Source: Neoarius graeffei
Lineage: Eukaryota; Chordata; Actinopteri; Siluriformes; Ariidae
Length of the DNA stretch: 64,000 nt
Direction: 5' to 3'
NCBI RefSeq assembly: GCF_027579695.1
Contig: NC_083587.1
Location: forward strand, 45,963,232-46,027,231
Shown here: piece by piece, positions 21,701 through 32,732 of the stretch
Numbering within the stretch: position 1 is the stretch's first letter
How the letters are laid out: the number at the start of each line of letters is the position of its first letter
The notes under the pieces: model-generated
Databases searched by the model: none
Told to the model about the DNA's origin: nothing
What the model saw: the letters and a program-made list of their open reading frames with translations, nothing else
Translations under genes and position numbers: made by a program

Positions 21701-23842
21701 CATGTGGAGAACATGCAAACTCCACACAGAAAGGCCCTTTTTGGCCACTGGGCTCGAACCCAGGACATGCTTGCTGTGAGGAGACAGTGCTAATCACTAC
21801 ACCACCATGCCGCCTCATCCATCCATCCATTATCTGTAGTCACTTATCCTGTTCTACAGGGTCGCAGGCAAGCTGGAGCCTATCCAAGCTGACTACGGGC
21901 GAAAGGTGGGGTACACCCTGGACAAGTCGCCAGATCATCGCAGGGCTAACACATAGAAACAAACAACCATTCACACTCACATTCACACCTACGGTCAATT
22001 TAGAGTCACCAATTAACCGAACCTGGATGTCTTTGGACTGTCGGGGAAACCCACACAGACATGTGAAGAACATGCAAACTCCACACAGAAAGGCCCTTTT
22101 TGGCCACTGGGCTCGAACCCAGGACCTTCTTGCTGTGAGGAGACAGTGCTAATCACTACACCACCATGCTGCCTCATCCATTATCTGTAGTCACTTATCC
22201 TGTTCTACAGGGTCGCAGGCAAGCTGGAGCCTATCCCAGCTGACTACGGGCGAAAGGCGGGGTACACCCTGGACAAGTCGCCAGATCATCGCAGGGCTGA
22301 CATATAGAAACAAACAACGATTTAAACTCACATTCACACCTACGGTCAATTTAGAGCCACCAATTAACCGAACCTGGATGTCTTTGGACTGTCGGGGAAA
22401 CCCACGCAGACATGTGGAGAACATGCAAACTCCACACAGAAAGGCCCTTTTTGGCCACTGGGCTCGAACCCAGGACATTCTTGCTGTGAGGAGACAGTGC
22501 TAATCACTACACCACCATGCTGCCTCATCCATTATCTGTAGTCACTTATCCTGTTCTACAGGGTCGCAGGCAAGCTGGAGCCTATCCCAACTGACTGTGG
22601 GCGAGAGGCACAGAGACAAACGATTCACACTCACATTCACACCTATGGTCAATTTAGAGCCACCAATTAACCGAACCTGGATGTCTTTGGACTGTCGGGG
22701 AAACCCACGCAGACATGTGGAGAACATGCAAACTCCACACAGAAAGGCCCTTTTTGGCCACTGGGCTCGAACCCAGGACATGCTTGCTGTGAGGAGACAG
22801 TGCTAATCACTACACCACCATGCCGCCTCATCCATCCATCCATCCATTATCTGTAGTCACTTATCCTGTTCTACAGGGTCGCAGGCAAGCTGGAGCCTAT
22901 CCCAGCTGACTACGGGCGAAAGGCGGGGTACACCCTGGACAAGTCGCCAGATCATCGCAGGGCTGACACATAGAAACAAACAACCATTCACACTCACATT
23001 CACACCTACGGTCAATTTAGAGCCACCAATTAACCGAACCTGGATGTCTTTGGACTGTCAGGGAAACCCACACAGACATGTGAAGAACATGCAAACTCCA
23101 CACAGAAAGGCCCTTTTTGGCCACTGGGCTCGAACCCAGGACCTTCTTGCTGTGAGGAGACAGTGCTAATCACTACACCACCATGCTGCCTCATCCATTA
23201 TCTGTAGTCACTTATACTGTTCTACAGGGTCGCAGGCAAGCTGCAGCCTATCCAAGCTGACTATAGGTGAGACGCGGGGTACACCTTGGACAAGTCGCCA
23301 GATCATCGCAGGGCTGACATATAGAAACAAACAACCATTCACACTCACATTCACACCTACGGTCAATTTAGAGCCACCAATTAACCGAACCTGGATGTCT
23401 TTGGACTGTCGGGGAAACCCACGCAGACATGTGGAGAACATGCAAACTCCACACAGAAAGGCCCTTTTTGGCCACTGGGCTCGAACCCAGGACCTTCTTG
23501 CTGTGAGGAGACAGTGCTAATCACTACACCACCATGCCGCCTCATCCATCCATCCATTATCTGTAGTCACTTATCCTGTTCTACAGGGTCGCAGGCAAGC
23601 TGGAGCCTATCCCAGCTGACTATGGGCGAAAGGCGGGGTACACCCTGGACAAGTCGCCAGATCATCGCAGGGCTAACACATAGAAACAAACAACCATTCA
23701 CACTCACATTCACACCTACGGTCAATTTAGAGCCACCAATTAACCGAACCTGGATGTCTTTGGACTGTGGGGGAAACCCACACAGACATGTGGAGAACAT
23801 GCAAACTCCACACAGGACTTTCTTGCTGTGAAGCGACAGTGC
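18722..23842 (-). repeat. Head-to-tail tandem array of about 14 SINE copies (SINE-derived satellite)
   Basis: SINE units in one orientation (minus) follow each other directly. The tail word ccattatc marks unit starts at 18962, 19322, 19689, 20068, 20443, 20802, 21165, 21516, 21827, 22178, 22529, 22844, 23195 and 23554. Periods are 311-379 bases; part of the variation is the number of CATC units between copies. Units share private differences from dispersed SINEs in the window (caattaaccgaacctggatg, actgtcggggaaacccacg), so they descend from one founder. Units starting at 21516 and 22529 share a deletion that shortens them to about 311-315 bases. The first unit lacks its tail (it begins inside the core at 18722) and the last is cut at 23842. 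No individual TSDs separate the copies, so this is tandem amplification and not repeated insertion. Confidence 0.93.
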
Positions 23843-23959
23843 CTCATAAGCATTATTAACAAAAGGCTTGACTGAACAGACATGATTCCAGAGTTTGTTA
23901 GTTGAATGAATGCCAAATCTGATTGGCTGCGCTGCCGGTATGCAGCGGTGTAATCTTTC

Positions 23960-24599
23960 ATTCTGTGAAGTTTCTCCTTTAGACGGAACCGTTATCTGTG
24001 ATTTCTCTTCCGGGTTGCGTCGGTGGGCGGGGACAGAGTTTCCTCCGACTCCTCCTGCTCTTCCAGCAGGCAGCGCAGCGGCTCTTCAGCGCGAGCCGTG
24101 TAGCGCGCGCTCAAGCCCGGCTCGTTTATTTCGCAATTCGTGCGGAGAGGAGTTGAGAATTTGGACGACGCCATTTTATGAAGTCGAATATTCACGACGG
24201 GTGGGTCATTGTGCGCGAAAAATCTTTCTCGAACTCATATTTTTAAGGTCTCGTGTGTGTTTTTTTTCCTCTCAGAACGAGAGAGCTCCTCATCTTCACC
24301 GGGACGCGACAAGGCTAACGGCCCTGAGCGGCTTTTACCTCAGTGAGGCTGCTGGAAACGCGGCGCTTTAAATTAACCCACACAGATAACGGATAACGGA
24401 AAGAACAGACCGGTTTCTCGAGTTTTTCTAGTGTTTTTGTTTGTTTATTTGTTTGTTTGTTTGTTTTTCCTGGTGAAGTGAAGGACATTTTGGTCGCACG
24501 CCGCTGTCACGAGGAGGAAAATGCCACTTAGTCAACATCTCTAAGGTTCCTGAGAGGAAAACAGCCCCGGTGCGGAGCGCCAAGCCTTCACTTTTAAAG
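23960..24599 (+). promoter_or_regulatory. CpG-rich promoter with probable non-coding first exon of a host gene
   Basis: This block contrasts sharply with its A/T-rich surroundings: dense CpG, an ETS-type cttccgg word at 24008-24014, a GC box (gggcgggg) at 24026-24033 and a YY1-type gccatttt at 24170-24177, with no TATA box in a clear position. The sequence remains transcript-like to 24599, where AAAG|GTAACT makes a good splice donor. ATGs inside open only short frames (24178 and 24522, the latter only 7 codons), so this would be a 5' UTR exon with the true start codon in a later exon beyond the window or unrecognised. The gene cannot be named. The transcription start is not determined. Confidence 0.6.
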
Positions 24600-24867
24600 G
24601 TAACTCACCGCTTTAACACACGGTTTGCTTGGTTTTCATTTCTCCACCCCGTCGTGAGGAACTTGTAATCCAAGCTTCCTTCACAAAACCGCTTCTCTTT
24701 TCACTGGAAAAGATATAAAATAAGCTTCCCGCCTAATTTCAGTACCTCAGAACTCACTCTTAGCTCGAGTATCAGATCAGATGTTCATTTACATTGAGGT
24801 CTAAGGACTATTTAATGGTGTTGTCAGTGTTTAACCAGGTGATGGCAGTTAAAGAGCTTCCTGTTAG
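24600..24867 (+). other. Start of the putative first intron
   Basis: Unique sequence after the donor at 24599/24600. It leads straight into the first unit of the tandem array at 24868. Confidence 0.4.
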
Positions 24868-26938
24868 CTTCCTAATAGCCTTAAGAGATTGTCTGTCTTT
24901 AGTGACCTACAGTATCTTTTTCTCAAGAAGACTCTCTGAGAAAGAGTTTCTTCGTGAACAAACTGAAATGCCTAATAAGGAGAAAGCAAGCACTGGCATC
25001 AGGATTATGACGTCATCAGCTGGTCAGTAACGCCAGATTATCAATCTCAGGATCAGATTACTCAATATTTTTACTCTTCAGAGCAGTCCCCAGGACGGCA
25101 TGGTGGTGTCGTGGTTAGCACTGTTGCCTCACAGCAAGAAGGTCCTGGGTTCGAGCCCAGCGGCTGACGAGGGCCTTTTTGTATGGAGTTTGCATGCTGT
25201 CCGTGTTGGTTTCCTCCGGATGCTCTGGTTTTTTTTTTTTTTTTTTTAAGAGAGAAACCTTTCTTCGTCATATGCACATTTCAAGCACAGTGAAATTCAT
25301 CCTCTGCATTTAACCCATCTGAAGCAGTGAACACACGCACACACTCGGAGCAGTGGGCAGCCACACCAGAGCGCCCGGTGAGCAGTCAGGGTTTCGGTAC
25401 CTTGCTCAAGGGCACCTCAGCCCAAGGCCGCCCCACGTCAACCTAACTGCATGTCTTTGGATTGTGGGGGAAACCCACACAGACACGGAGAGAACATGCA
25501 AACCCCACACAGAAAGGCCCTCGCCGGGTTTGAACCCGGAACCTTCTACCTGTAGTGGTGCTAACCACTACACCACCGTGCCGCTGGTTTCCCCCCAAAG
25601 GCTTCCTAATAGCCTTAAGAGATTGTCTGTCTTTAGTGACCTACAGTATCTTTTTCTCAAGAAGACTCTCTGAGAAAGAGTTTCTTCGTGAACAAACTGA
25701 AATGCCTAATAAGGAGAAAGCAAGCACTGGCATCAGGATTATGACGTCATCAGCTGGTCAGTAACGCCAGATTATCAATCTCAGGATCAGATTACTCAAT
25801 ATTTTTACACGTCAGAGCGGTCCCCAGGACGGCATGGTGGTGTCGTGGTTAGCACTGTTGCCTCACAGCAAGAAGGTCCTGGGTTCGAGCCCAGCGGCTG
25901 ACGAGGGCCTTTTTGTATGGAGTTTGCATGCTGTCCGTGTTGGTTTCCTCTGGGTGCTCTGGTTTTTTTTTTTTTTAAGAGAGAAACCTTTCTTCGTCAT
26001 ATGCACATTTCAAGCACAGTGAAATTCATCCTCTGCATTTAACCCATCTGAAGCAGTGAACACACGCACACACTCGGAGCAGTGGGCAGCCACACCAGAG
26101 TGCCCGGGGAGCAGTCAGGGTTTCGGTACGTTGCTCAAGGGCACCTCAGCCCAAGGCCGCCCCACGTCAACCTAACTGCATGTCTTTGGATTGTGGGGGA
26201 AACCCACACAGACACGGGGAGAACATGCAAACTCCACACAGAAAGGCCCTCGCCGGCCGCTGGGTTTGAACCCGGAACCTTCTACCTGTAGTGGTGCTAA
26301 CCACTACACCACCGTGCCGCTGGTTTCCCCCCAAAGGCTTCCTAATAGCCTTAAGAGATTGTCTGTCTTTAGTGACCTACAGTATCTTTTTCTCAAGAAG
26401 ACTCTCTGAGAAAGAGTTTCTTCGTGAACAAACTGAAATGCCTAATAAGGAGAAAGCAAGCACTGACATCAGGATTATGACGTCATCAGCTGGTCAGTAA
26501 CGTCAGATTATCAATCTCAGGATCAGATTACTCAATATTTTTACTCTTCAGAGCGGTCCCCAGGACGGCATGGTGGTGTCGTGGTTAGCACTGTTGCCTC
26601 ACAGCAAGAAGGTCCTGGGTTCGAGCCCAGCGGCTGACGAGGGCCTTTTTGTATGGAGTTTGCCTGCTGTCCGTGTTGGTTTCCTCCGGGTGCTCTGGTT
26701 TTTTTTTTTTTAAAGAGAGAAACCTTTCTTCGTCATATGCACATTTCAAGCACAGTGAAATTCATCCTCTGCATTTAACCTATCTGAAGCAGTGAACACA
26801 CTCGGAGCAGTGGGCAGCCACACCAGAGCGCCCGGGGAGCAGTCAGGGTTCCGGTACCTTGCTCAAGGGCACCTCAGCCCAAGGCCGCCCCACGTCAACC
26901 TAACTGCATGTCTTTGGATTGTGGGGGAAACCCACACA

Positions 26939-27484
26939 TACCCCTTTTCCACCAAATCAGTTCCATGGCTGGCTTGGAGCCAGTGCTGGTTCACAACTCG
27001 TTCAACTTGCGAGCCAGCTGAGAACCAGTTTGCTTTTCCATAGCTCGCGGAGCTACGTCAGTTACGTCGCTGTATACGTCAGTTACGTCGCTGTATACGT
27101 CATTACGTTGCTGTATACGTCAGTTACGTCGCTACGTTTGCATAAACCTTGGCGCGAATATTGAAGCAAAAACAGCACGGAAGCAGCAGCAGCAACAACA
27201 ACAACAATAATAATGGATGACTTCGCGTTTGTACAGCTGCTGCTTCTCGTCGCTTAAAAATGGCGATCTTTCGCAGTCTTGTTATTGTTGTTGGTCTTAA
27301 CAACTCCGCCCCCCCGCTGACATAAGCGGTTCTTTCCTCTGGCCCATCAGAGAGTTGGTGCTAGCCTGGAACCGGTTTTTCTGGCCCCAGAGCCAGTTCT
27401 TTGTCAGTGGAAACGGAGAACCCGGTTCCAAACTAAGCACTGGCCCTGAACCAGCCCTGGAACTGCTTTGGTGGAAAAGGGGCA
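26939..27484. mobile_element. TIR element with 3-bp duplication, copy in unit 3, 546 bp
   Basis: The termini taccccttttccaccaaa and, reversed, tgccccttttccaccaaa are inverted repeats; the flank ACA appears on both sides where the empty SINE has it once. The interior has a repeated gtcagttacgtcgctgtata word (27058-27130) and a (CAG/CAA)n stretch near 27180-27210. It has no coding capacity. The 3-bp duplication fits PIF/Harbinger length but ACA is not TWA, so the class is open. Confidence 0.75.
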
Positions 27485-28222
27485 ACAGACACAGGGAGAA
27501 CATGCAAACCCCACACAGAAAGGCCCTTGCTGGCCGCTGGGTTTGAACCCGGAACCTTCTACCTGTAGTGGTGCTAACCACTACACCACCATGCCGCTGG
27601 TTTCCCCCCAAAGGCTTCCTAATAGCCTTAAGAGATTGTCTGTCTTTAGTGACCTACAGTATCTTTTTCTGAAGAAGACTCTCTGAGAAAGAGTTTCTTC
27701 GTGAACAAACTGAAATGCCTAATAAGGAGAAAGTAAGCACTGACATCAGGATTATGACGTCATCAGCTGGTCAGTAACGCCAGATTATCAATCTCAGGAT
27801 CAGATTACTCAATATTTTTACTCATCAGAGCGGTCCCCAGGACGGCATGGTGGTGTCGTGGTTAGCACTGTTGCCTCACAGCAAGAAGGTCCTGGGTTCG
27901 AGCCCAGCGGCCGACGAGGGCCATTTTGTATGGAGTTTGCATGCTGTCCGTGTTGGTTTCCTCTGGGTGCTCTGGTTTTTTTGTTTTTTTTTTTTAAGAG
28001 AGAAACCTTTATTCGTCATATGCACACTTCAAGCACAGTGAAATTCATCCTCTGCATTTAACCCATCTGAAGCAGTGAACCACACTCGGAGCAGTGGGCA
28101 GCCACACCAGAGCGCCCGGGGAGCAGTCAGGGTTTCGGTACCTTGCTCAAGGGCACCTCAGCCCAAGGCTGCCCCACGTCAACCTAACTGCATGTCTTTG
28201 GATTGTGGGGGAAACCCACACA

Positions 28223-28745
28223 TACCCCTTTTCCACCAAATCAGTTCCATGGCTGGTTCGGAGCCAGTGCTGGTTCACAACTCGTTCAACTTGCGAGCCA
28301 GCTGAGAGCCAGTTTGTTTTTCCATAGCTCGCGGAGCTACGTCAGTTACGTCGCTGTATACGTCAGTTACGTCGCTGTATACGTCAGTTACGTCGCTACG
28401 TTTGCATAAACCTTGGCGCGAATATTGAAGCAAAAACAACACGGAAGCAGCAGCAGCAACAACAACAATAATAATAATGGATGACTTCGCGTTTGTAAAG
28501 CTGCTGCTTCTTGTCGCTTAAAAATGGCGATCTTTCGCGGTCTTATTGTTGTTGGTCTTAACAACTCCGCCCCCCCGCTGACGTAAGCGGTTCTTTCCTC
28601 TGGCCCAGCAGAGAGTTGGTGCTAGCCTGGAACCGGTTTTTCTGGCCCCAGAGCCAGTTCTTTGTCAGTGGAAACGGAGAACCCGGTTCCAAACTAAGCA
28701 CTGGCCCCGAACCAGCCCTGGAACTGCTTTGGTGGAAAAGGGGCA
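28223..28745. mobile_element. TIR element, copy in unit 4, 523 bp
   Basis: Nearly identical to 26939-27484 and at the same position in its unit, so it was copied with the unit. It has one fewer of the gtcagttacgtcgctgtata repeats, which accounts for much of the length difference. Confidence 0.75.
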
Positions 28746-29348
28746 ACAGACACGGGGAGAACATGCAAACTCCACACAGAAAGGCCCTTGCCAGCCGCTG
28801 GGTTCAAACCCGGAACCTTCTACCTGTAGTGGTGCTAACCACTACACCACCGTGCCGCTGGTTTCCCCCCAAAGGCTTCCTAATAGCCTTAAGAGATTGT
28901 CTGTCTTTAGTGACCTACAGTATCTTTTTCTCAAGAAGACTCTCTGAGAAAGAGTTTCCTCGTGAACAAACTGAAATGCCTAATAAGGAGAAAGCAAGCA
29001 CTGGCATCAGGATTATGACGTCATCAGCTGGTCAGTAACGCCAGATTATCAATCTCAGGATCAGATTACTCAATATTTTTACACATCAGAGCGGTCCCCA
29101 GGACGGCATGGTGGTGTCGTGGTTAGCACTGTTGCCTCACAGCAAGAAGGTCCTGGGTTCGAGCCCAGTGGCCGATGAGGGCCTTTTTGTATGGAGCTTG
29201 CATGCTGTCCATGTTGGTTTCCTCCGGGTGCTCTGGTTTCCCCCAAAGGCTTCCTAATAGCCTTAAAAGATTGTCTTTAGTGATCTACAGTATCTTTCTC
29301 AAGAAGACTCTCTGAGGACAGGTTCAAGAGTTTCCTCATAAACAAAAA

Positions 29349-29738
29349 AGAAGAAAAGAAAGTAAGCACAGCTTTATTCATCACACACTTGTGAAATTTC
29401 CTCTCTGCATTTAACCCATCTGAAGCAGTGAGAACACACACGTGTGAGAAATGAGCGCGCACACATACTCAGAGCAGTGGGCAGCCATGCTAACAGCACC
29501 CGGGGAGCAGTTGGGAGTTAGGTGCCTCACTCAAGGGCACCTCAGCCCAAGCCATATTAACCTAACCTGCATGTCTTTGGATTGTAGGGGAAACCGGAGC
29601 ACCCGGGGGAAACCCACGCAGATACGGGGAGAACATGCAAACTCCACACAGAAGGGCCCTTGCCAGCTGCTGGGTTCGAACCCAGAACCTTCTTGCTGTG
29701 AGGCGACCATGCTAACCACTACACAACTGTGCCGCCCC
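29349..29738 (-). repeat. Second V-SINE-like family with a different 3' tail
   Basis: On the minus strand it has the same kind of tRNA-like head (near 29738) and core (29570-29650) as the main family. It then departs into another tail that includes gcatttaacccatctgaagc in reverse orientation and ends near tttattcatcacacactt. Other copies: the inner SINE of the tandem units at 24868-28875, and 48241-48541. Shared core with exchanged tail is typical of V-SINE families that use different partner LINEs. Confidence 0.8.
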
Positions 29739-29904
29739 AAACAAACAAACTGGAATGCCTAATAAGGAGAAAGCAAGCACTGACATTAAAATGCCTGGCT
29801 TCAGGATTATGACGACATCAAGGCGACACTGCTGGTCAGTAATGCCAGATTATCCATATCAGGATCAGATTACTCAATATTTTTACTTTTCAGAGTGGTC
29901 CCCA

Positions 29905-30236
29905 GGACGGCATGGTGGTGTCGTGCTGAGCACTGTCGCCTCACAGTAAGAAGGTCCTGGGTTCGAGCCCAGCGGCCGACGAGGGCCTTTCTGTATGGAG
30001 TTTGCATGTTCTCCCTGTGTCTGTGTGGGTTTCCTCCGGGTGCTCTGGTTTCCCGTACAATCCAAAGACATGCAGGTTAGGTTAATTGGTGGCTCTAAAT
30101 TGACCGTAGGTGTGAGTGTGAATGGTTGTTTGTGTCAGCCCTGTGTACCCCACCTCTTGCCCATAGTCAGCTGGGATAGGCTCCAGCTTGCCTGTGACTC
30201 TTTAGGACAGGATAAGCGGCGACAGATAATGGATGG
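29905..30236 (+). repeat. V-SINE-like SINE with 12-bp TSD, founder of the array's SINE part
   Basis: Complete plus-strand SINE. The duplication gagtggtcccca is perfect at 29893-29904 and 30237-30248. The same left flank precedes each truncated SINE in the tandem units upstream, so one original insertion was copied with its flank. Confidence 0.92.
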
Positions 30237-30248
30237 GAGTGGTCCCCA

Positions 30249-31423
30249 TATCAAATTAGGCCATCAAAGTGACATAAATTCTTGGTTGGGAGACCGGCAA
30301 CAAACACTACAAGTTCGACCCTGACAAATCATTGTTCAGGTTCTTGCGTGTGTCGTCGGGGAGGAGGGTCAGGAAATTGGCGATCAAGGAGCACGTCGTA
30401 GGAGTTTTCAAACTAAGAGAGAAAACTAGAAAAATTCTGACGTGCTTGACTTTCATCAGGGTGTTATTGGGCGTCTTAGATGCCACATCGCTGTTCTTTG
30501 ATTATGTCACGCGAAAAGGTTTGTCCTTTTCATTGGATATTTCTCGATAAAATCATGTCAAAATCTGGCTGAATTAGTGTAGTGTAGTCTAGTCCCAGCG
30601 TAAGTCGGCAATCAGGCTCATGGGATGTGACAGCTGCTGCAACGTCTCCTGGATTTGATTACACTTGAAGCTCGGCGTTTTTGAAGATTCAGTATGGTGC
30701 TTGATTGATCATGCAGTCGGATGATGCTCTTGCAGCTCGGTAATCACTCACATGTCCATTAGGAGATTACAGAGCGTGTTTGGCTGTCTGGACAGCGCCA
30801 GCCAGGATCTGATCTGGACAAATCCAGATTTAATATTAGTAAAAGGTTTGATATTCGTAAAAGAGAATGAGGCTTCCAATATTATTTTTTTCTTCTGTTT
30901 AGTTACATAAGCTGTTGATGTGACTGTCACCTGTGTGTTTATTTCACTCATCCAACAACCGGAGGGAATAAAACAGAGGTGTAGTGATGGGACGATTTGG
31001 AGAAGGCCATTGATTTGATTTAAAAGGGAATGAATTAAGAGTTGAGACAATTCACAACAAATAGATTATCAATTACAATTGTTCATAAAATGCATTATTG
31101 TTATTACTGAAAAAAGTGCAAACATTCATATTTTATAACTGATGTATAAATAGGATTGGAAGGTGATATTTCTGTCATCGTTTACAAATAAACGTTAGAC
31201 CGACCCCAAATTCAGACCAAACTTAATTACTTATCAGTCTAAATCTAATGCTACTGTATCATTTTTTTATTGTTGTAGCAGATTCAGTGATATTGTAAAA
31301 TCAAATTGAATCAAAATTGTGTTGGATGGAAGCGTGAGGTTTACACTATGGCTGTCATGAATATCATTTTCAACAGAGGACAGCGGCTCAGTGCATGAAG
31401 AGTAGTGGTACTACTATTACTAC
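30249..31423. other. Unique sequence, no feature recognised
   Basis: A moderately CpG-containing stretch at 30300-30560 is followed by A/T-rich sequence. No coding exon, RNA gene or repeat family could be supported. Confidence 0.5.
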
Positions 31424-31426
31424 TAA

Positions 31427-31492
31427 GGCCATCCTTAAAAAAAAATCCGTTTCCTGTCCACCGGGTGAGCAAAAAAATTTTCGGGAGGGAGG

Positions 31493-31550
<58 letters not shown>

Positions 31551-32729
31551 GTGATGACCTGGCGACTTGTCCAGGGTGTACCCCGCCTTTCGTCCGTAGT
31601 CAGCTGGGATAGGCTCCAGCTTGCCTGCGACCCTGTAGAAGGATAAAGCGGCTAGAGGAGATGAGATATATAGATAGATAGATGGATGGATAAGAAATCG
31701 TTTGCTTTTTCTTTCAGTACTTTTTTTATTACAAAAGCAGACACATTTAATAAAATGACAGTTTAATCAACTGAAACTTGTACAAAAACTTTAAGTTAGC
31801 ATTTTAAATGCTGGCTGCAACATTTGCAAAACTTTTACAAAGGTACTTAAAATGTCCGACACACGGACTTTTTGTATTTCTAAATTGACCGTTAGGCCTA
31901 GTTCGGATGAAATTACACTATTAAAATGATCACTGAATGATTTGTTTTTCTGAATCTTTACTATTTTGTTGTTCGCTAGAATACCATTTTGTGATTTCAT
32001 ACCGGATCTGCTTCCTTCATGGTGGCTGCCATTTTTTTTTTGTGCCGCACGGCGCATGCGCAGAGCTGATTCAGTTCAGACTGCGCGCGCACTCGGCAGA
32101 GGCAGTAGTGTGTCGGAGGGAACAGAAGCAGAGAGAACGCTTATTTTGTGACTCCGGTAAACCAGTCTTCTCTCGTTCAATTACGTGCTGGCATCAAAAG
32201 ACACCGTTGGTTGTAAATGAAACCAAACTGAGTCGTTGGAGTGTATTTTCATACACAAATGGAGAAATGTTCGCTGAGTGTTTGTGTAGCCCCACTGCAG
32301 ACCGTTGTCGTTGTTAATTCATAGCATGCTCAGCTGCGTGAATGTGTCATGCACCGAAAATGAGATTTACAAGCCAGGAACGCCTCATGATGCAATACGC
32401 AAGAAAAGAAAGAAGATTTACTGCCATTTTACTTTGTATTTGAGTAAAGTGAATAAATAAATGGTCTGTGGAAAATACATTTAACCCTGGGAACTGCGTG
32501 CACAGGAGTTTTTGTGTTTACTCCCCCCGGCTGGCTACTTATTTGTCATGGCTGGCTAGTATGAGCCTTAGTGGAAAGCCCTGGGAATGCGTAAATGTCA
32601 AGTTCGATTTTAGATTTACGAACCCGAAAAAAAAATGTCGAAAAACCGGCGTTAAAAAAAATTTTCAACCGCACAAACGGCACTCACCCGGCCGGTGGAC
32701 CGGAAACAGAACATTTTTTAATAATGGCC
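31427..32729. mobile_element. PIF/Harbinger-like element with TAA duplication, 1.3 kb
   Basis: The ends are inverted repeats: left ggccatccttaaaaaaa, right, reversed, ggccattattaaaaaat, followed on both sides by tttcc-x-gtccaccgg. TAA flanks both ends (31424-31426, 32730-32732). It contains a (TA)n run and a SINE tail at 31547-31666. A CpG-richer interior at 32030-32330 has no long reading frame and no recognisable transposase. Confidence 0.65.
31547..31666 (+). repeat. SINE 3'-tail-only copy in a (TA)n run
   Basis: It starts at ccctgtgatgacctgg, the same base as the copy at 1445, directly after the (TA)n run at 31500-31546, and ends in gagatgaga. Confidence 0.85.
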
Positions 32730-32732
32730 TAA

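Larger units (their letters stand above)
24868..29904 (+). repeat. Composite tandem array whose unit grew stepwise (374, 735, about 1270 bp)
   Basis: Unit starts, marked by cttcctaatagcctta, are at 24868, 25602, 26338, 27615, 28876 and 29250, giving periods of 734, 736, 1277, 1261 and 374. The simplest unit (28876-29249) is host sequence plus the first part of a plus-strand SINE, cut at ctctggtttccccc. In the 735-base units a second, minus-strand SINE sits in that word, flanked by a ctggttt duplication. In the two long units a TIR element (26939-27484, 28223-28745) sits inside that second SINE at the same base. The ancestral single-copy arrangement appears to persist at 29250-30248, where the plus-strand SINE is complete. 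Confidence 0.9.

Noticed and set aside
18722..23842. Regular repeats resembling a CRISPR array
   Set aside because: Units are 311-379 bases with no short repeat/spacer pattern and match a dispersed SINE; the context is eukaryotic.
23910..24371. 153-codon frame in the CpG-rich block
   Set aside because: The frame is open because of high GC; no domain, no good start context, and the region looks like a 5' UTR/promoter.
32030..32330. Second host promoter / CpG island
   Set aside because: It lies within an element bounded by inverted ends and TAA flanks, so it is treated as transposon interior.
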